19,139 nucleotides of DNA from Zoogloeaceae bacterium (GCA_031273145.1 JAISSL010000088.1:1-19139), one strand, 5' to 3'. Positions 1 through 5,858 are shown, counted from the stretch's first letter. Numbers and translations are program-made. The notes: generated by a model not told the origin, from the sequence alone.

Positions 1-79
1 AAGCGATGCGGAAGAGAAGGGCGTAGCCGATTTGTCCGGCCGCGCCGGTGACTGCGACACGCAAGGGGGATTGGGACAT
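1..79 (-). CDS. mdh: malate dehydrogenase, N-terminal 26 codons (cut by window edge)
   Basis: Read on the minus strand from the ATG at 79, the product begins [20 protein letters not shown] and continues LLFRIA to the window edge. The [13 protein letters not shown] stretch is the NAD-binding glycine-rich loop (GAAGQIG) characteristic of the malate dehydrogenase type found in betaproteobacteria. The enzyme interconverts malate and oxaloacetate with NAD in the cytoplasmic TCA cycle. An AGGAGA ribosome binding site lies about 7 nt upstream of the start. The gene is downstream of the tacAT-like pair on the same strand, but a 218-bp gap with its own AT-rich promoter-like stretch separates them. It has a metabolic link with frdCAB at the other end of the window, since both act in the malate/fumarate/succinate branch. 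Only the start is visible, so completeness cannot be judged. Confidence 0.9.
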   Translation of the reverse strand, partial: MSQSPLRVAVTGAAGQIGYALLFRIA

Positions 80-234
80 AGAAGGTTCTCCTGTAAGGGT
101 GAGGGTTGGAAAAGGAATCCAAAACCACGATGCGCCGGATGCAGCCTGATTCAAGGCAAAAACGCCAACAGGTCACGCCGGACAATGTGGAAAGTGTGCA
201 TGGTAGGGGGATGGCGCATGGGTGTCAATCTGTA

Positions 235-240
235 ATTATA
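235..240 (-). promoter_or_regulatory. possible -10 element upstream of mdh
   Basis: The minus strand reads TATAAT at 240-235 inside an AT-rich stretch (231-250) that stands out from the GC-rich surroundings, about 155 nt upstream of the mdh start. I see no good -35 hexamer 16-18 bp further upstream, so it may need an activator. The assignment is weak. Confidence 0.3.
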
Positions 241-254
241 TATCTTATACAAGA

Positions 255-286
255 GAAGCGCGAACGCTAGCTAGACCGGGCGCTTC
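255..286 (-). terminator. possible terminator hairpin after the GNAT toxin gene
   Basis: GAAGCGC (255-261) and GCGCTTC (280-286) form a 7-bp perfect inverted repeat with an 18-nt loop. On the minus strand the stem is followed by TCTTGTAT, a poor T-tract. It begins 12 nt after the stop codon of the toxin gene, which is the right place for an operon terminator, but the long loop and weak T-run make it uncertain. Confidence 0.3.
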
Positions 287-297
287 AAAACGACGAT

Positions 298-813
298 CTA
301 TCTCAGATGATTTCCTTTAAGCGAAAGCATCAAGGTCAGCGGATGTATGGGCGAAGCGCGAAAGCCGTAGTGTTCATAAAACTGCTTTGCGCGCTCATTC
401 AACGCATGAACAAGCAAAGCGCGTACTCCGGCGTGTTCCGCGACGGATTGCACACGCGCTACCGCATCCCGAAGCAAGGCAGCGCCGAGCTTGATGCCTT
501 GAACCCGAACGTCCACCGCAAGCCTTGCGAGTACCATCACCGGCATCGGATCAGGCATATTGCGCCGAATGGCACTGGTAGCGTCCGTGCGCGCGATGGC
601 TCCCGCCGCCAAAGCGTAATATCCAAGCACACACTGGGCAGCATCCGCCACCACAAATACGCGACTGGCTCCGCTCAGATGGTTGGTCAATGCTCGCCGT
701 TTCAGCCAGTCGTTTAACGTAGATTCGCCGCAGTTGAATTCGTCAAGTATATGCGACGCGGCGAGCGGCTGCGGTAGCGCAAGCTGGATTTTCACGTCCC
801 GGACTTGTTCCAC
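298..813 (-). CDS. GNAT-family N-acetyltransferase toxin (TacT-like)
   Basis: A 171-residue single-domain GCN5-related acetyltransferase. TacT-type toxins acetylate the amino group of aminoacyl-tRNA and block translation. Visible family features are the N-terminal region with CGESTLNDWLKRRA (residues 28-41), where the family has C-x-x-x-x-L-N-x-(W/F)-L; the acetyl-CoA pyrophosphate loop RVQGIKLGAALL (103-114); and the C-terminal KQFYEHYGF (143-151), whose Tyr146 matches the catalytic tyrosine of TacT. The start ATG at 813 overlaps the end of the DUF1778 antitoxin gene by 22 nt, the usual antitoxin-first arrangement, so the pair is probably translationally coupled. The length is normal and I see no disrupted motif, so it is probably intact. 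The exact acylation target is inferred from the family. Confidence 0.88.
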   Translation of the reverse strand: MEQVRDVKIQLALPQPLAASHILDEFNCGESTLNDWLKRRALTNHLSGASRVFVVADAAQCVLGYYALAAGAIARTDATSAIRRNMPDPMPVMVLARLAVDVRVQGIKLGAALLRDAVARVQSVAEHAGVRALLVHALNERAKQFYEHYGFRASPIHPLTLMLSLKGNHLR

Positions 814-1064
814 GGAGCCTTGATAGCCATCAGGCGTTCAAGGCCGGGATTAGCGACTTGTGGCGTATCGAGCAGCGCAGTAAACTGGCTGAATCTTTCC
901 GCATCCAGACTGAAAAAGACCTGATCCAGCACAATCGCTTGCGCGCGCTCACACGCAGCTTCCAGCATGAAGTCTGAACGATTCTTGCCCAACAGATAAG
1001 CGGCATGGTCAATCAGGTCGCGCTGTTCTGGCAACGCGCGCAAGTTGATGGAAGCATCACGCAT
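792..1064 (-). CDS. DUF1778 (TacA-like) antitoxin
   Basis: A 90-residue protein beginning MRDASINLRALPEQRDLIDH. It has the ribbon-helix-helix N-terminus (residues 1-45) typical of DUF1778 antitoxins, with the family-like segment AAYLLGKNRSDFMLEAACERA, followed by a C-terminal part (VFFSLDAERFSQFTALLD) that in TacA-type proteins wraps the acetyltransferase and blocks its active site. I chose the ATG at 1064 because it has a GGGAGA ribosome binding site just upstream; an in-frame ATG at 1127 would place the promoter inside the gene. It overlaps the downstream toxin gene by 22 nt. Autoregulation is expected for the family and fits the palindrome over the -35 element upstream. Confidence 0.88.
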   Translation of the reverse strand: MRDASINLRALPEQRDLIDHAAYLLGKNRSDFMLEAACERAQAIVLDQVFFSLDAERFSQFTALLDTPQVANPGLERLMAIKAPWNKSGT

Positions 1065-1098
1065 AGAGTTTCTCCCAATGTACACACAACAGATACAC

Positions 1099-1127
1099 AT
1101 GCTAGATTGACATGTCGCAGTTGTCAA
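1099..1127 (-). promoter_or_regulatory. promoter and palindromic operator of the DUF1778/GNAT pair
   Basis: On the minus strand a consensus -35 TTGACA (1127-1122) is followed by exactly 17 bp and then TAGCAT (1104-1099), 35 nt upstream of the antitoxin ATG. The -35 hexamer is one arm of an inverted repeat: TTGACA at 1107-1112 and TGTCAA at 1122-1127, with a 9-bp spacer. A ribbon-helix-helix antitoxin dimer bound there would cover the -35 and spacer, so this is a credible autoregulatory operator. Confidence 0.6.
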
Positions 1128-1171
1128 CTTTGATGAGCGATGCTTTTATAAATGATGAAAACAGTACCCAT

Positions 1172-1310
1172 TCCGTCATTCCCGCGAAGGCGGGAATCCA
1201 GACCTGTAACGGGACGCAGGTTGCGTCCCCTACGAGTTGTTCAATGCGCGTCCGCTGAATTTGTCCGTAGGGGCGGCAACCTGCCGCCCGCAAAACTCCG
1301 TCATTCCCGC
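1172..1310 (-). repeat. composite intergenic repeat, copy A
   Basis: Copy A has, in order, a dRS3-like hairpin ATTCCC-N8-GGGAAT (1178-1197), the palindrome GGGACGCAGGTTGCGTCCC (about 1211-1229), a ~30-bp linker, the palindrome GGGGCGGCAACCTGCCGCCC (about 1270-1289), and a second partial TCATTCCCGC (1301-1310). The same modules recur at 2466-2655, 5720-5835, 12601-12770 and 13640-13727; this copy is inverted relative to copies B, D and E. It fills most of the 355-bp gap between the antitoxin gene and the metallo-hydrolase gene. dRS3 is a repeat name from Neisseria; equivalence is by the motif only. Confidence 0.85.
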
Positions 1311-1312
1311 AA

Positions 1313-1387
1313 AAGCACTGCGACGAAGAAGCCATTGCCCTGTGGGACAAACTCACCTCAACCATTCGGGTAAGGCCGGTAAATTGA
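1313..1387 (+). pseudogene. possible gene remnant (24 codons, no start)
   Basis: Directly after the repeat, one frame reads KHCDEEAIALWDKLTSTIRV then RPVN and a stop. The residue composition and codon use (GC-rich third positions) look protein-like, but there is no start codon and the repeat interrupts it on the left. I do not recognise the family. It may be the 3' end of a gene truncated when the repeat inserted, or chance. Confidence 0.2.
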
Positions 1388-1419
1388 CCCCGCCAACCTA
1401 TGTGGGCTGTGGCCGCGAA

Positions 1420-2328
1420 CTATTTTAGCCGCTCGAACTTCCAGCCCTTGCCGTCTTTTTTGACCATGCCAATGGCGTTGGCAAAGGGAAAGTGGATTCC
1501 GGCGATGGGCGTTTTTTCCTTTGCCGCGAGCGCAAAAATGCGTTTGCGGGTAAGGACGGCCTGGGGCGGATCCATGTCGTAGGTGGGGCATTCGTCGGGC
1601 AGGGGGAATTGCAGGGACATCGCGTGCAGGAGGTCGCCTACGATAAGCAGACTTTTTCCGCCCTCCGTGAGCCGGTACACCGTATGCCCCGGCGTGTGAC
1701 CAATGGCTTCCAGCGCGGTTACGCCCGGCAGTACCTCATCGCCAAATTCAAAGGCAGGCACGGTGTCGCCTTTATAGGCCGCGACTACGGCCTTGACCTT
1801 GGCTGCGTTGGCGTTGGCGGGGTCTTGTTCGGCGCGGCTCAACCACGAGTCAATTTCGGCTCTTGAGACCCGCAGAGTGGCCTTGGGAAACACGCGCGAC
1901 TCATCTTTACGCAGCAGGCCGCCAATGTGATCCATGTGCATATGGGTGAGCAGGATGTAATCCACGTCTTCCGGCTGAATGCCCAGACTGGCAAGCGTTG
2001 CGAGCAACTTCCCCGGCGACTGGAAGAGGGTTCCGGTGCCCGCATCGAACAGCGCAATCTTGCCCTGCATCCGCAGTAAAAAGACGTTGATGCCCGCCTC
2101 GGCCTTGCCGTCCTTGAAATATTTCGCGCGTTCTGCTTCCGAAGCCGGACCGCTGAAGATGGAGATCGGCATTTCGCCGGGTAAATCCTGAATGACCGTG
2201 ACGGACATAGCGCCCGCCTTCCAGATTTCGCGGCTCAAGGTTTCCTGCGCGAAAGCAGGGGACGAGACCAGCATACAGGCAAAGAACCACGCGGCAGCGC
2301 GTGACAGAAGGGAATGAAAAAGAGACAT
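1420..2328 (-). CDS. secreted metallo-beta-lactamase-fold hydrolase
   Basis: A 302-residue protein with a Sec signal peptide (hydrophobic core about residues 9-22, predicted cleavage after SSPAFA, residue 27), so the mature enzyme is probably periplasmic. The catalytic core shows the dinuclear zinc motif THMHMDH (128-134), plus GHTPGHT (His211/His215), VGD (Asp232) and GIHFPF (His279). Together these give the full set of metal ligands of the metallo-beta-lactamase superfamily. Overall layout resembles the lactonase/AttM-like and uncharacterised periplasmic members more than true beta-lactamases, so the substrate is unknown. I chose the ATG at 2328 over an in-frame TTG at 2343 because GGAG lies about 9 nt before it and the TTG would lengthen the signal peptide. 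It is monocistronic, isolated by repeats A and B. Confidence 0.85.
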   Translation of the reverse strand: MSLFHSLLSRAAAWFFACMLVSSPAFAQETLSREIWKAGAMSVTVIQDLPGEMPISIFSGPASEAERAKYFKDGKAEAGINVFLLRMQGKIALFDAGTGTLFQSPGKLLATLASLGIQPEDVDYILLTHMHMDHIGGLLRKDESRVFPKATLRVSRAEIDSWLSRAEQDPANANAAKVKAVVAAYKGDTVPAFEFGDEVLPGVTALEAIGHTPGHTVYRLTEGGKSLLIVGDLLHAMSLQFPLPDECPTYDMDPPQAVLTRKRIFALAAKEKTPIAGIHFPFANAIGMVKKDGKGWKFERLK

Positions 2329-2465
2329 GGCGAATTTCTCCAATCGAATAAGACATCCGGGCAGGATGCCGGATTATACCGTTGCAAGAGCGCAAAGCCT
2401 GCATTCTATGACACATCGCTTTGCGCGTCGACCGCAAGACAAAACTATAATACAAGGGGCGGCGG

Positions 2466-2655
2466 ATGCCGTCTGCAAGACATGCCGCCCGTGTCATGCT
2501 CCGTCATTCCCGCGAAGGCGGGAATCCAGGGTTTTGCGGGCGGCAGATTGCCGCCCCTACGGACAGTTTATGTGCGCTTCGCATTGAACCCCTTGTAGGG
2601 GACGCAACCTGCGTCCCGTTACAGGTCTGAATTCCCGCCTACGCAGGAATAACGA
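2466..2655 (+). repeat. composite intergenic repeat, copy B (flanked by inverted dRS3-like hairpins)
   Basis: This is the most complete copy. ATTCCC-N8-GGGAAT (2506-2525) is followed by a GCGGGCGGCAGATTGCCGCC palindrome, a linker, a GGGACGCAACCTGCGTCCC palindrome (about 2598-2616), and a closing dRS3-like hairpin ATTCCC-N8-AGGAAT (2631-2650, one mismatch). The two dRS3 units bracket a ~105-bp interior. An extra left module (2466-2490) is the reverse complement of the start of copy D. The 429-bp gap between the hydrolase gene and the next gene holds this copy and otherwise nothing I can assign. Confidence 0.85.
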
Positions 2656-2757
2656 AGGGGAAGCGAAACGCTTTCTTTTCTGGACGCAACAAAATATTGA
2701 CCCTGCCCAAAGGGGCGGCAGAGGATAAACAATGTGCATGATTGACCAAAAACGACT

Positions 2758-3135
2758 ATGACGCGCTGGTTACTTTTTTTTCGACCGGGGGATGTCCTCT
2801 TTGTGCTGCTTGCCGCTTTGGGCGTGGCTGCCAGTTTTCCGCTGCTCTGGCGAAGCGGGGTGGGAGAGCGGGCGGTTATCCGGGTAGAAGGCGAGATTTT
2901 CCGGGAAGTCCTGCTGGATCGGGCGATGACCATCGTCGTGCCAGGCGCGTTGGGCGAAACTAGAATCGAAATCGAAAAGGGACGCGCGCGGGTTGCCGCC
3001 GATCCGGGACTGCGCCAGTATTGCGTGCGGCAGGGCTGGCTTTCCCGCGCGGGCGCGATTGCCATTTGCGCGCCCAATCGCGTAAGCCTTTCCATTGTTG
3101 GCGCACATGAAACCTATGACACGCTCAACTATTGA
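2758..3135 (+). CDS. NusG domain II-containing, membrane-anchored protein
   Basis: A 125-residue protein with one N-terminal membrane segment (about residues 11-31, DVLFVLLAALGVAASFPLL) and a small beta-rich domain matching the NusG domain II family (PF07009). Its hallmark is the C-terminal GLRQYCVRQGW...GAIAICAPNRVSLSI, with Cys89 and Cys104. Most members have C-P-x-x-x-C-V; here the first cysteine of that pair is missing (PGLRQYC). These proteins are usually encoded next to Gx/HepI-type membrane proteins and flavin-transfer or electron-transport genes, and their function is not established. The downstream Gx gene overlaps by 20-30 nt, so the two are translationally coupled. The ATG at 2758 lacks a clear ribosome binding site. 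Confidence 0.75.
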   Translation: MTRWLLFFRPGDVLFVLLAALGVAASFPLLWRSGVGERAVIRVEGEIFREVLLDRAMTIVVPGALGETRIEIEKGRARVAADPGLRQYCVRQGWLSRAGAIAICAPNRVSLSIVGAHETYDTLNY

Positions 3136-3694
3136 CCCCCCCGTGCCAGTCGCTCCTTCCGCGACGGTGAAACTCGTCGTCACCCCGCATGACCGACGGA
3201 TTGCCCGCCTTGCCGCCGCCGCCGTTGGTCTTTCCATCATTGACGCGGCGATTCCCATGCCGCTGCCTGGCATCAAACCCGGACTGGCGAACATCATTGC
3301 GCTGTTGGCGCTGGAATATTACGGCTGGCGGGTTGCCGTCTGGGTAAGTTTATTGCGGGTTGTTGCGAGCGCATTGGTGCTGGGACAATTTCTTGCGCCC
3401 GGATTTTTCCTGAGCCTTGCCGGAGCCGTTGCCAGCCTGCTGGTCTTGGGCATTGTTTATCGGTTGCCCCGCCGCTGGTTCGGGCTGGTGAGCTGGAGCC
3501 TTGCCGCCAGCTTCGCGCACATTGCGGGACAGATTTTACTGGCGCGGCTCTGGCTGGTTCCGCACGATGGCATTTTCCGGCTCATCCCGCTGTTTGCCCT
3601 GGCCGCGCTCGTTTTCGGCATCCTGAATGGCCTTGTTGCGGCGAACATCCACGCCGGGATGAACGGACAACCCCAATCTGCCGATTCCGTATAG
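3107..3694 (+). CDS. Gx transporter family (HepI-like) integral membrane protein
   Basis: About 195 residues with roughly five to six hydrophobic helices and the family hallmark IPMPLPGIKPGLANIIALLA, the conserved P-G-I-K-x-G-L-A-N-I segment of PF07456 ('heptaprenyl diphosphate synthase component I', now Gx transporter). The old enzyme name is misleading: the fold is like that of ECF-type vitamin/substrate-binding membrane components, and no catalytic motif is visible. It overlaps the NusG-II gene. Start codons TTG 3095, ATG 3107 and ATG 3116 are all possible; I prefer 3107, but no ribosome binding site discriminates. The typical third partner, an ApbE flavin transferase, is absent here. Confidence 0.8.
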   Translation: MKPMTRSTIDPPVPVAPSATVKLVVTPHDRRIARLAAAAVGLSIIDAAIPMPLPGIKPGLANIIALLALEYYGWRVAVWVSLLRVVASALVLGQFLAPGFFLSLAGAVASLLVLGIVYRLPRRWFGLVSWSLAASFAHIAGQILLARLWLVPHDGIFRLIPLFALAALVFGILNGLVAANIHAGMNGQPQSADSV

Positions 3695-3734
3695 AAGGCG
3701 CGACTGCCAGACGAGATTTATTTAACATTAGCGA

Positions 3735-3763
3735 TTGACATAATAACCACTTGTCTTGAAAAT
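3735..3763 (+). promoter_or_regulatory. predicted promoter of the fecI-like gene
   Basis: Consensus -35 TTGACA (3735-3740), a 17-bp spacer, and GAAAAT (3758-3763, 4 of 6 matches to the -10). It lies 83 nt upstream of the sigma-factor start in an AT-rich patch. This fits ordinary sigma-70 transcription of the sigma gene. I cannot make out a convincing Fur box overlapping it. Confidence 0.5.
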
Positions 3764-3787
3764 CGCTATTTCTTTTTCGGAATAGCG
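3764..3787. promoter_or_regulatory. inverted repeat just downstream of the fecI promoter
   Basis: CGCTATT (3764-3770) and AATAGCG (3781-3787) form a perfect 7-bp inverted repeat with a 10-nt loop, immediately after the predicted -10, so it covers the expected transcription start. It could be a repressor operator or a 5' leader hairpin. It does not match the Fur consensus. Confidence 0.4.
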
Positions 3788-3845
3788 GCATGAACCTGCA
3801 AGCGCACTGGCATAGTGGACGGAGCCGCACAGAACGGAGGCGCAT

Positions 3846-4361
3846 ATGTCCGCAACGATGACCTGGTACGGAGTGGATTTGCGGTGGGCGTATACCGATC
3901 TGCGCGTGAGCATCCAGCGGCGGACGGGATGCGTGCATCGCGCGGATGATGTATTGCACGATTCGCTGCTCCGGTTCGCCCTGACCACGACGCGCGAACT
4001 GATTGAACAACCCCATGCCTATCTGCGGTCGGTGGTTGGGACGGTGCTGACCGACCGTTACCGCGACGAGGCTCGCTATGTATCCTTGCCGGATGACGAA
4101 GATTGGGCTGAAGAGGGTATTCCTTACGGCCTTGCCCCATCCGCTGAACGGGTCGCGCTGTTGCGCGCCTGTCTGGAGGTCGTTCAGCGCGTGCTTGACC
4201 GGCTGCCGACACGGCGACGCGAGGTTTTCTGGCTGTTTCGCATTGACGGGTTGAGTTGCCGGGAAATTGCCGGGCGTCTTGGGCTTTCCGTTCGCACTGT
4301 GGAAAACCACGTCATGCGGGTGATGGTCGAATTACGCAGTGCCGAGGAGCTGATGATTTGA
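3846..4361 (+). CDS. FecI-like ECF sigma factor
   Basis: A 171-residue sigma-70 family protein of the extracytoplasmic-function group. Region 2 spans about residues 15-78, with the DDVLHDSLLRF segment and HAYLRSVVGTVLTDRYR. Region 4 spans about 108-160 (RLPTRRREVFWLFRIDGLSC, then REIAGRLGLSVRTVENHV, the helix-turn-helix). Both match FecI-type iron-responsive sigma factors, which direct transcription of a cognate TonB receptor when the FecR partner is signalled from the outer membrane. The ATG at 3846 has a GGAGG ribosome binding site 5 nt away. Its stop overlaps the start of the FecR-like gene (TTGA), and the receptor gene lies 2.3 kb downstream. Confidence 0.92.
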   Translation: MSATMTWYGVDLRWAYTDLRVSIQRRTGCVHRADDVLHDSLLRFALTTTRELIEQPHAYLRSVVGTVLTDRYRDEARYVSLPDDEDWAEEGIPYGLAPSAERVALLRACLEVVQRVLDRLPTRRREVFWLFRIDGLSCREIAGRLGLSVRTVENHVMRVMVELRSAEELMI

Positions 4362-5317
4362 ACGGAGTACGCGAGGAAGCGGCGCGCTGGTTCGCCCGTA
4401 TGCGCGACGCCGAAGCCGACGATCCAGAGCGCAGCCGTTTTGAAGCCTGGCTCATGAGCGACCCGGCACATGCGCGTGAATATTCGGCTTTTGAGGAATT
4501 CTGGCAACGTCTGGATAAGCCGCAGGGTTGGGAGAAGGTCGACCTGGGGATGGATCGCAAGCGGGAACAGCGCAGACGCCTGTTGAAGAAGGGTCTGGGC
4601 ATTGCCCTGTTGGGCATGGCGGGCGGCGAGGCCATCTGGTGGCAGTGGCGTCATGCAGCCGTCTGGGAAATTGCCCTGCAAAGCGAGATCGGTCAAGCCC
4701 GACGGGAAATTCTCGATGATGGCAGCCAATTGACCCTTGGCGCGGCCAGCGCGGCTCAAGTCAGCTACAGCCGAGCCGAGCGCCGCATCGCGCTCCAGCA
4801 GGGCGAAGCCGCGTTCGATGTGGTACGCGATGTCGAATACCCTTTTATCGTCGAGGCGGGCGATCTTCGGGTCAATGTGCTGGGAACCCGTTTTGCCGTC
4901 ACCCGGCTGGTCGACCGTACCCGAATCAGCGTTGAGCATGGGCGCGTCCAGATTGAGACGGATCCATTCTGGCGGCGTCAGCGCATTCTGTTGCAGGATG
5001 GCGAAGTGGCCGAACTCGCCTGGTCGCCCCACGCCGAAGCCCGGCTTGCCCGGGTCCGGCACAGCGCGGCTGGCGCGTTTGCCTTCGAGCGTGGATTCAT
5101 TGATTTGCAAAATGCGAACCTTGCCGAAATTGCCGCCACCTTTTCGCGCTATCGTCAGATGCCGGTTGTGCTGGCGGGTTCTGCCAGAAGCGAATCGCGC
5201 GTGACCGCCTCGGTCAACGCAGCGGACATCGAGAATTTTTTGCGCTTGCTGCCCAAAATGGCTTCTGTCGACGTGCGCTTCGAGGCCGATGGGACGGTTG
5301 TCTTATATCGGTATTGA
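4358..5317 (+). CDS. FecR-like anti-sigma/sigma-regulator
   Basis: A 319-residue single-pass inner-membrane protein. Cytoplasmic N-terminus: DUF4880-like segment EEAARWFARMRDAEADDPER through AHAREYSAFEEFWQRL (residues 6-52), which contacts the sigma factor. There is one membrane segment (about 79-96, GLGIALLGMAGGEAIWW). The periplasmic FecR domain (about 115-205) contains REILDDGSQLTLGAAS and RVNVLGTRFAV. The C-terminal DUF4974/STN-like domain (about 245-319) receives the signal from the receptor. I chose the TTG at 4358, overlapping the sigma gene's TGA, because GAGGAG lies 8 nt before it and the protein then begins at the expected family position; the longer in-frame extension lies inside the sigma gene. 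Coupled translation fixes the sigma:regulator ratio. Confidence 0.9.
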   Translation: MNGVREEAARWFARMRDAEADDPERSRFEAWLMSDPAHAREYSAFEEFWQRLDKPQGWEKVDLGMDRKREQRRRLLKKGLGIALLGMAGGEAIWWQWRHAAVWEIALQSEIGQARREILDDGSQLTLGAASAAQVSYSRAERRIALQQGEAAFDVVRDVEYPFIVEAGDLRVNVLGTRFAVTRLVDRTRISVEHGRVQIETDPFWRRQRILLQDGEVAELAWSPHAEARLARVRHSAAGAFAFERGFIDLQNANLAEIAATFSRYRQMPVVLAGSARSESRVTASVNAADIENFLRLLPKMASVDVRFEADGTVVLYRY

Positions 5318-5373
5318 TCAAAATCCGCATGAATAGCGGCTTTGTAGGATCATCTATAGGTCTTTTTCCCATG

Positions 5374-5399
5374 AAAAAAACCGCCAGATAAGGCGGTTT
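5374..5399 (-). terminator. intrinsic terminator on the minus strand
   Basis: AAACCGCC (5378-5385) and GGCGGTTT (5392-5399) form a perfect 8-bp stem with a 6-nt loop. On the minus strand it is followed by a run of seven T (5380-5374, extending the stem's own T's). On the plus strand no T-tract follows, so it does not serve fecR. No annotated minus-strand gene ends here, so the natural client is an RNA from the promoter at 5547-5575. Confidence 0.75.
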
Positions 5400-5407
5400 G
5401 CGGTAAA

Positions 5408-5476
5408 CTCCCTTCCGGGCGCACCTAGTTGCGCCTGTGGGTGGCGCGGCTAGGTGAATCTTCGCCCGGAAGGGAG
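5408..5476 (+). promoter_or_regulatory. large leader stem-loop sequestering a ribosome binding site
   Basis: A perfect 14-bp outer stem pairs CTCCCTTCCGGGCG (5408-5421) with CGCCCGGAAGGGAG (5463-5476). Within it, CACCTAG (5422-5428) pairs with CTAGGTG (5450-5456), and GCGCC (5431-5435) with GGCGC (5443-5447). A one-sided bulge AATCTT (5457-5462) sits between the outer and middle helices. The right arm contains the GGGAGG ribosome binding site (5472-5477) of the small ORF at 5487. The folded mRNA should therefore be translationally closed unless processed, refolded or opened. Confidence 0.75.
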
Positions 5477-5486
5477 GTGGTTCATT

Positions 5487-5588
5487 TTGAAGCCAACTTC
5501 ACCCAAAAGTCGTTGGCAACGAGCCATCAGGATAGCCCGTGCGGTTATTGTAGTGGCAATCTTGCTCTATAGCAAGCGTTGTTTATAA
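5487..5588 (+). CDS. candidate 33-residue membrane peptide (type I toxin-like)
   Basis: A TTG-start ORF with a strong GGGAGG ribosome binding site 9 nt upstream. The peptide has a basic hydrophilic N-half (MKPTSPKSRWQRAIRIAR: six basic residues in 18), a short hydrophobic stretch (AVIVVAILLY) and a charged tail (SKRCL). This is the layout of small membrane-acting toxins such as AapA-, Ldr- or TisB-type peptides, though I see no sequence match to any of them. It sits behind a stem-loop that hides its ribosome binding site and is overlapped by a predicted antisense RNA. A 6-bp hairpin CTTGCT-CTAT-AGCAAG (5561-5576) lies near the 3' end. I find no clear plus-strand promoter, so transcription may come from fecR read-through or an atypical promoter. 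Translation is unproven; the non-ATG start lowers confidence. Confidence 0.45.
   Translation: MKPTSPKSRWQRAIRIARAVIVVAILLYSKRCL
5547..5575 (-). promoter_or_regulatory. backward-facing promoter inside the small ORF
   Basis: On the minus strand: -35 TTGCTA (5575-5570, 4/6), exactly 17 bp, -10 TACAAT (5552-5547, 5/6). Expected start is near 5540. It drives towards the terminator at 5374-5399 and is the basis for the predicted antisense RNA. Confidence 0.6.
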
Positions 5589-5676
5589 ACTGCTCCGGCA
5601 GCCATGTTGTACCCGCCCTGCCCCAACGAGCGGGGCGGCCTTGCAAACGCCATCCTCGTACCCCATCATCCTCTTC

Positions 5677-5835
5677 ATTCCTGCCTAGGCGGGCATTCAG
5701 TGCTTTTGCGTTTCCCCACTCGTCATTCCCGCGTAGGCGGGAATCCAGACCTGTAACGGGACAGAGGTTGCGTTCCCTACAAATGTTTCAATGCGAAGTG
5801 CCCATAACTGTCCGTAAGGGCGGCAGGCGCGAGAC
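5677..5835 (-). repeat. composite intergenic repeat, copy C (degraded)
   Basis: A degenerate dRS3-like unit ATTCCT-N8-GGGCAT (5677-5696) precedes a perfect ATTCCC-N8-GGGAAT (5725-5744). Then come a decayed GGGACAGAGGTTGCGTTCCC palindrome, a linker containing TTTCAATGCGAAGTG, and a broken GTCCGTAAGGGCGGC end. Orientation is as in copy A. It ends about 25 bp before the stop of the HigA-like gene. Between 5589 and 5676 I see only a GC-rich imperfect palindrome (CCGCCC...GGGCGG, 5614-5638) and no gene. Confidence 0.8.
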
Positions 5836-5858
5836 TTCTGAGGACAGGGAAAATCATG

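Larger units (their letters stand above)
5373..5540 (-). ncRNA. predicted ~167-nt antisense RNA opposite a small membrane-peptide mRNA
   Basis: This is inferred from a promoter (5547-5575) and an intrinsic terminator (5374-5399) on the same strand, with nothing coding between them. The predicted transcript starts near 5540. It is complementary to the first ~18 codons of the small plus-strand ORF, its ribosome binding site and the entire large hairpin upstream. Because the hairpin is a near-palindrome, the antisense RNA would fold the same structure and could interact loop-to-loop (apical loop TGTGGGT on the plus strand). The layout resembles type I antitoxin RNAs that overlap the 5' part of their toxin mRNA, such as IsoA/AapA of Helicobacter. 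No sequence family is recognised. Confidence 0.5.

Noticed and set aside
307..717. 136-codon plus-strand frame opposite the GNAT toxin
   Set aside because: Shadow frame; the minus strand has acetyltransferase motifs and operon structure.
4184..5110. 308-codon open frame on the minus strand opposite fecI/fecR
   Set aside because: Mirror frame of GC-rich fecR coding; no ribosome binding site and no recognisable domains, while the plus strand carries clear FecR domains.
5408..5476. Integron attC-like site
   Set aside because: The stem is long and perfect, but no GTTRRRY core or R''/R' box pair is present and no integrase is nearby.
5477..5569. Alternative GTG-start 30-codon frame overlapping the small membrane peptide
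   Set aside because: Its start codon lies on the ribosome binding site itself, and the product has no coherent hydrophobic or charged segment.
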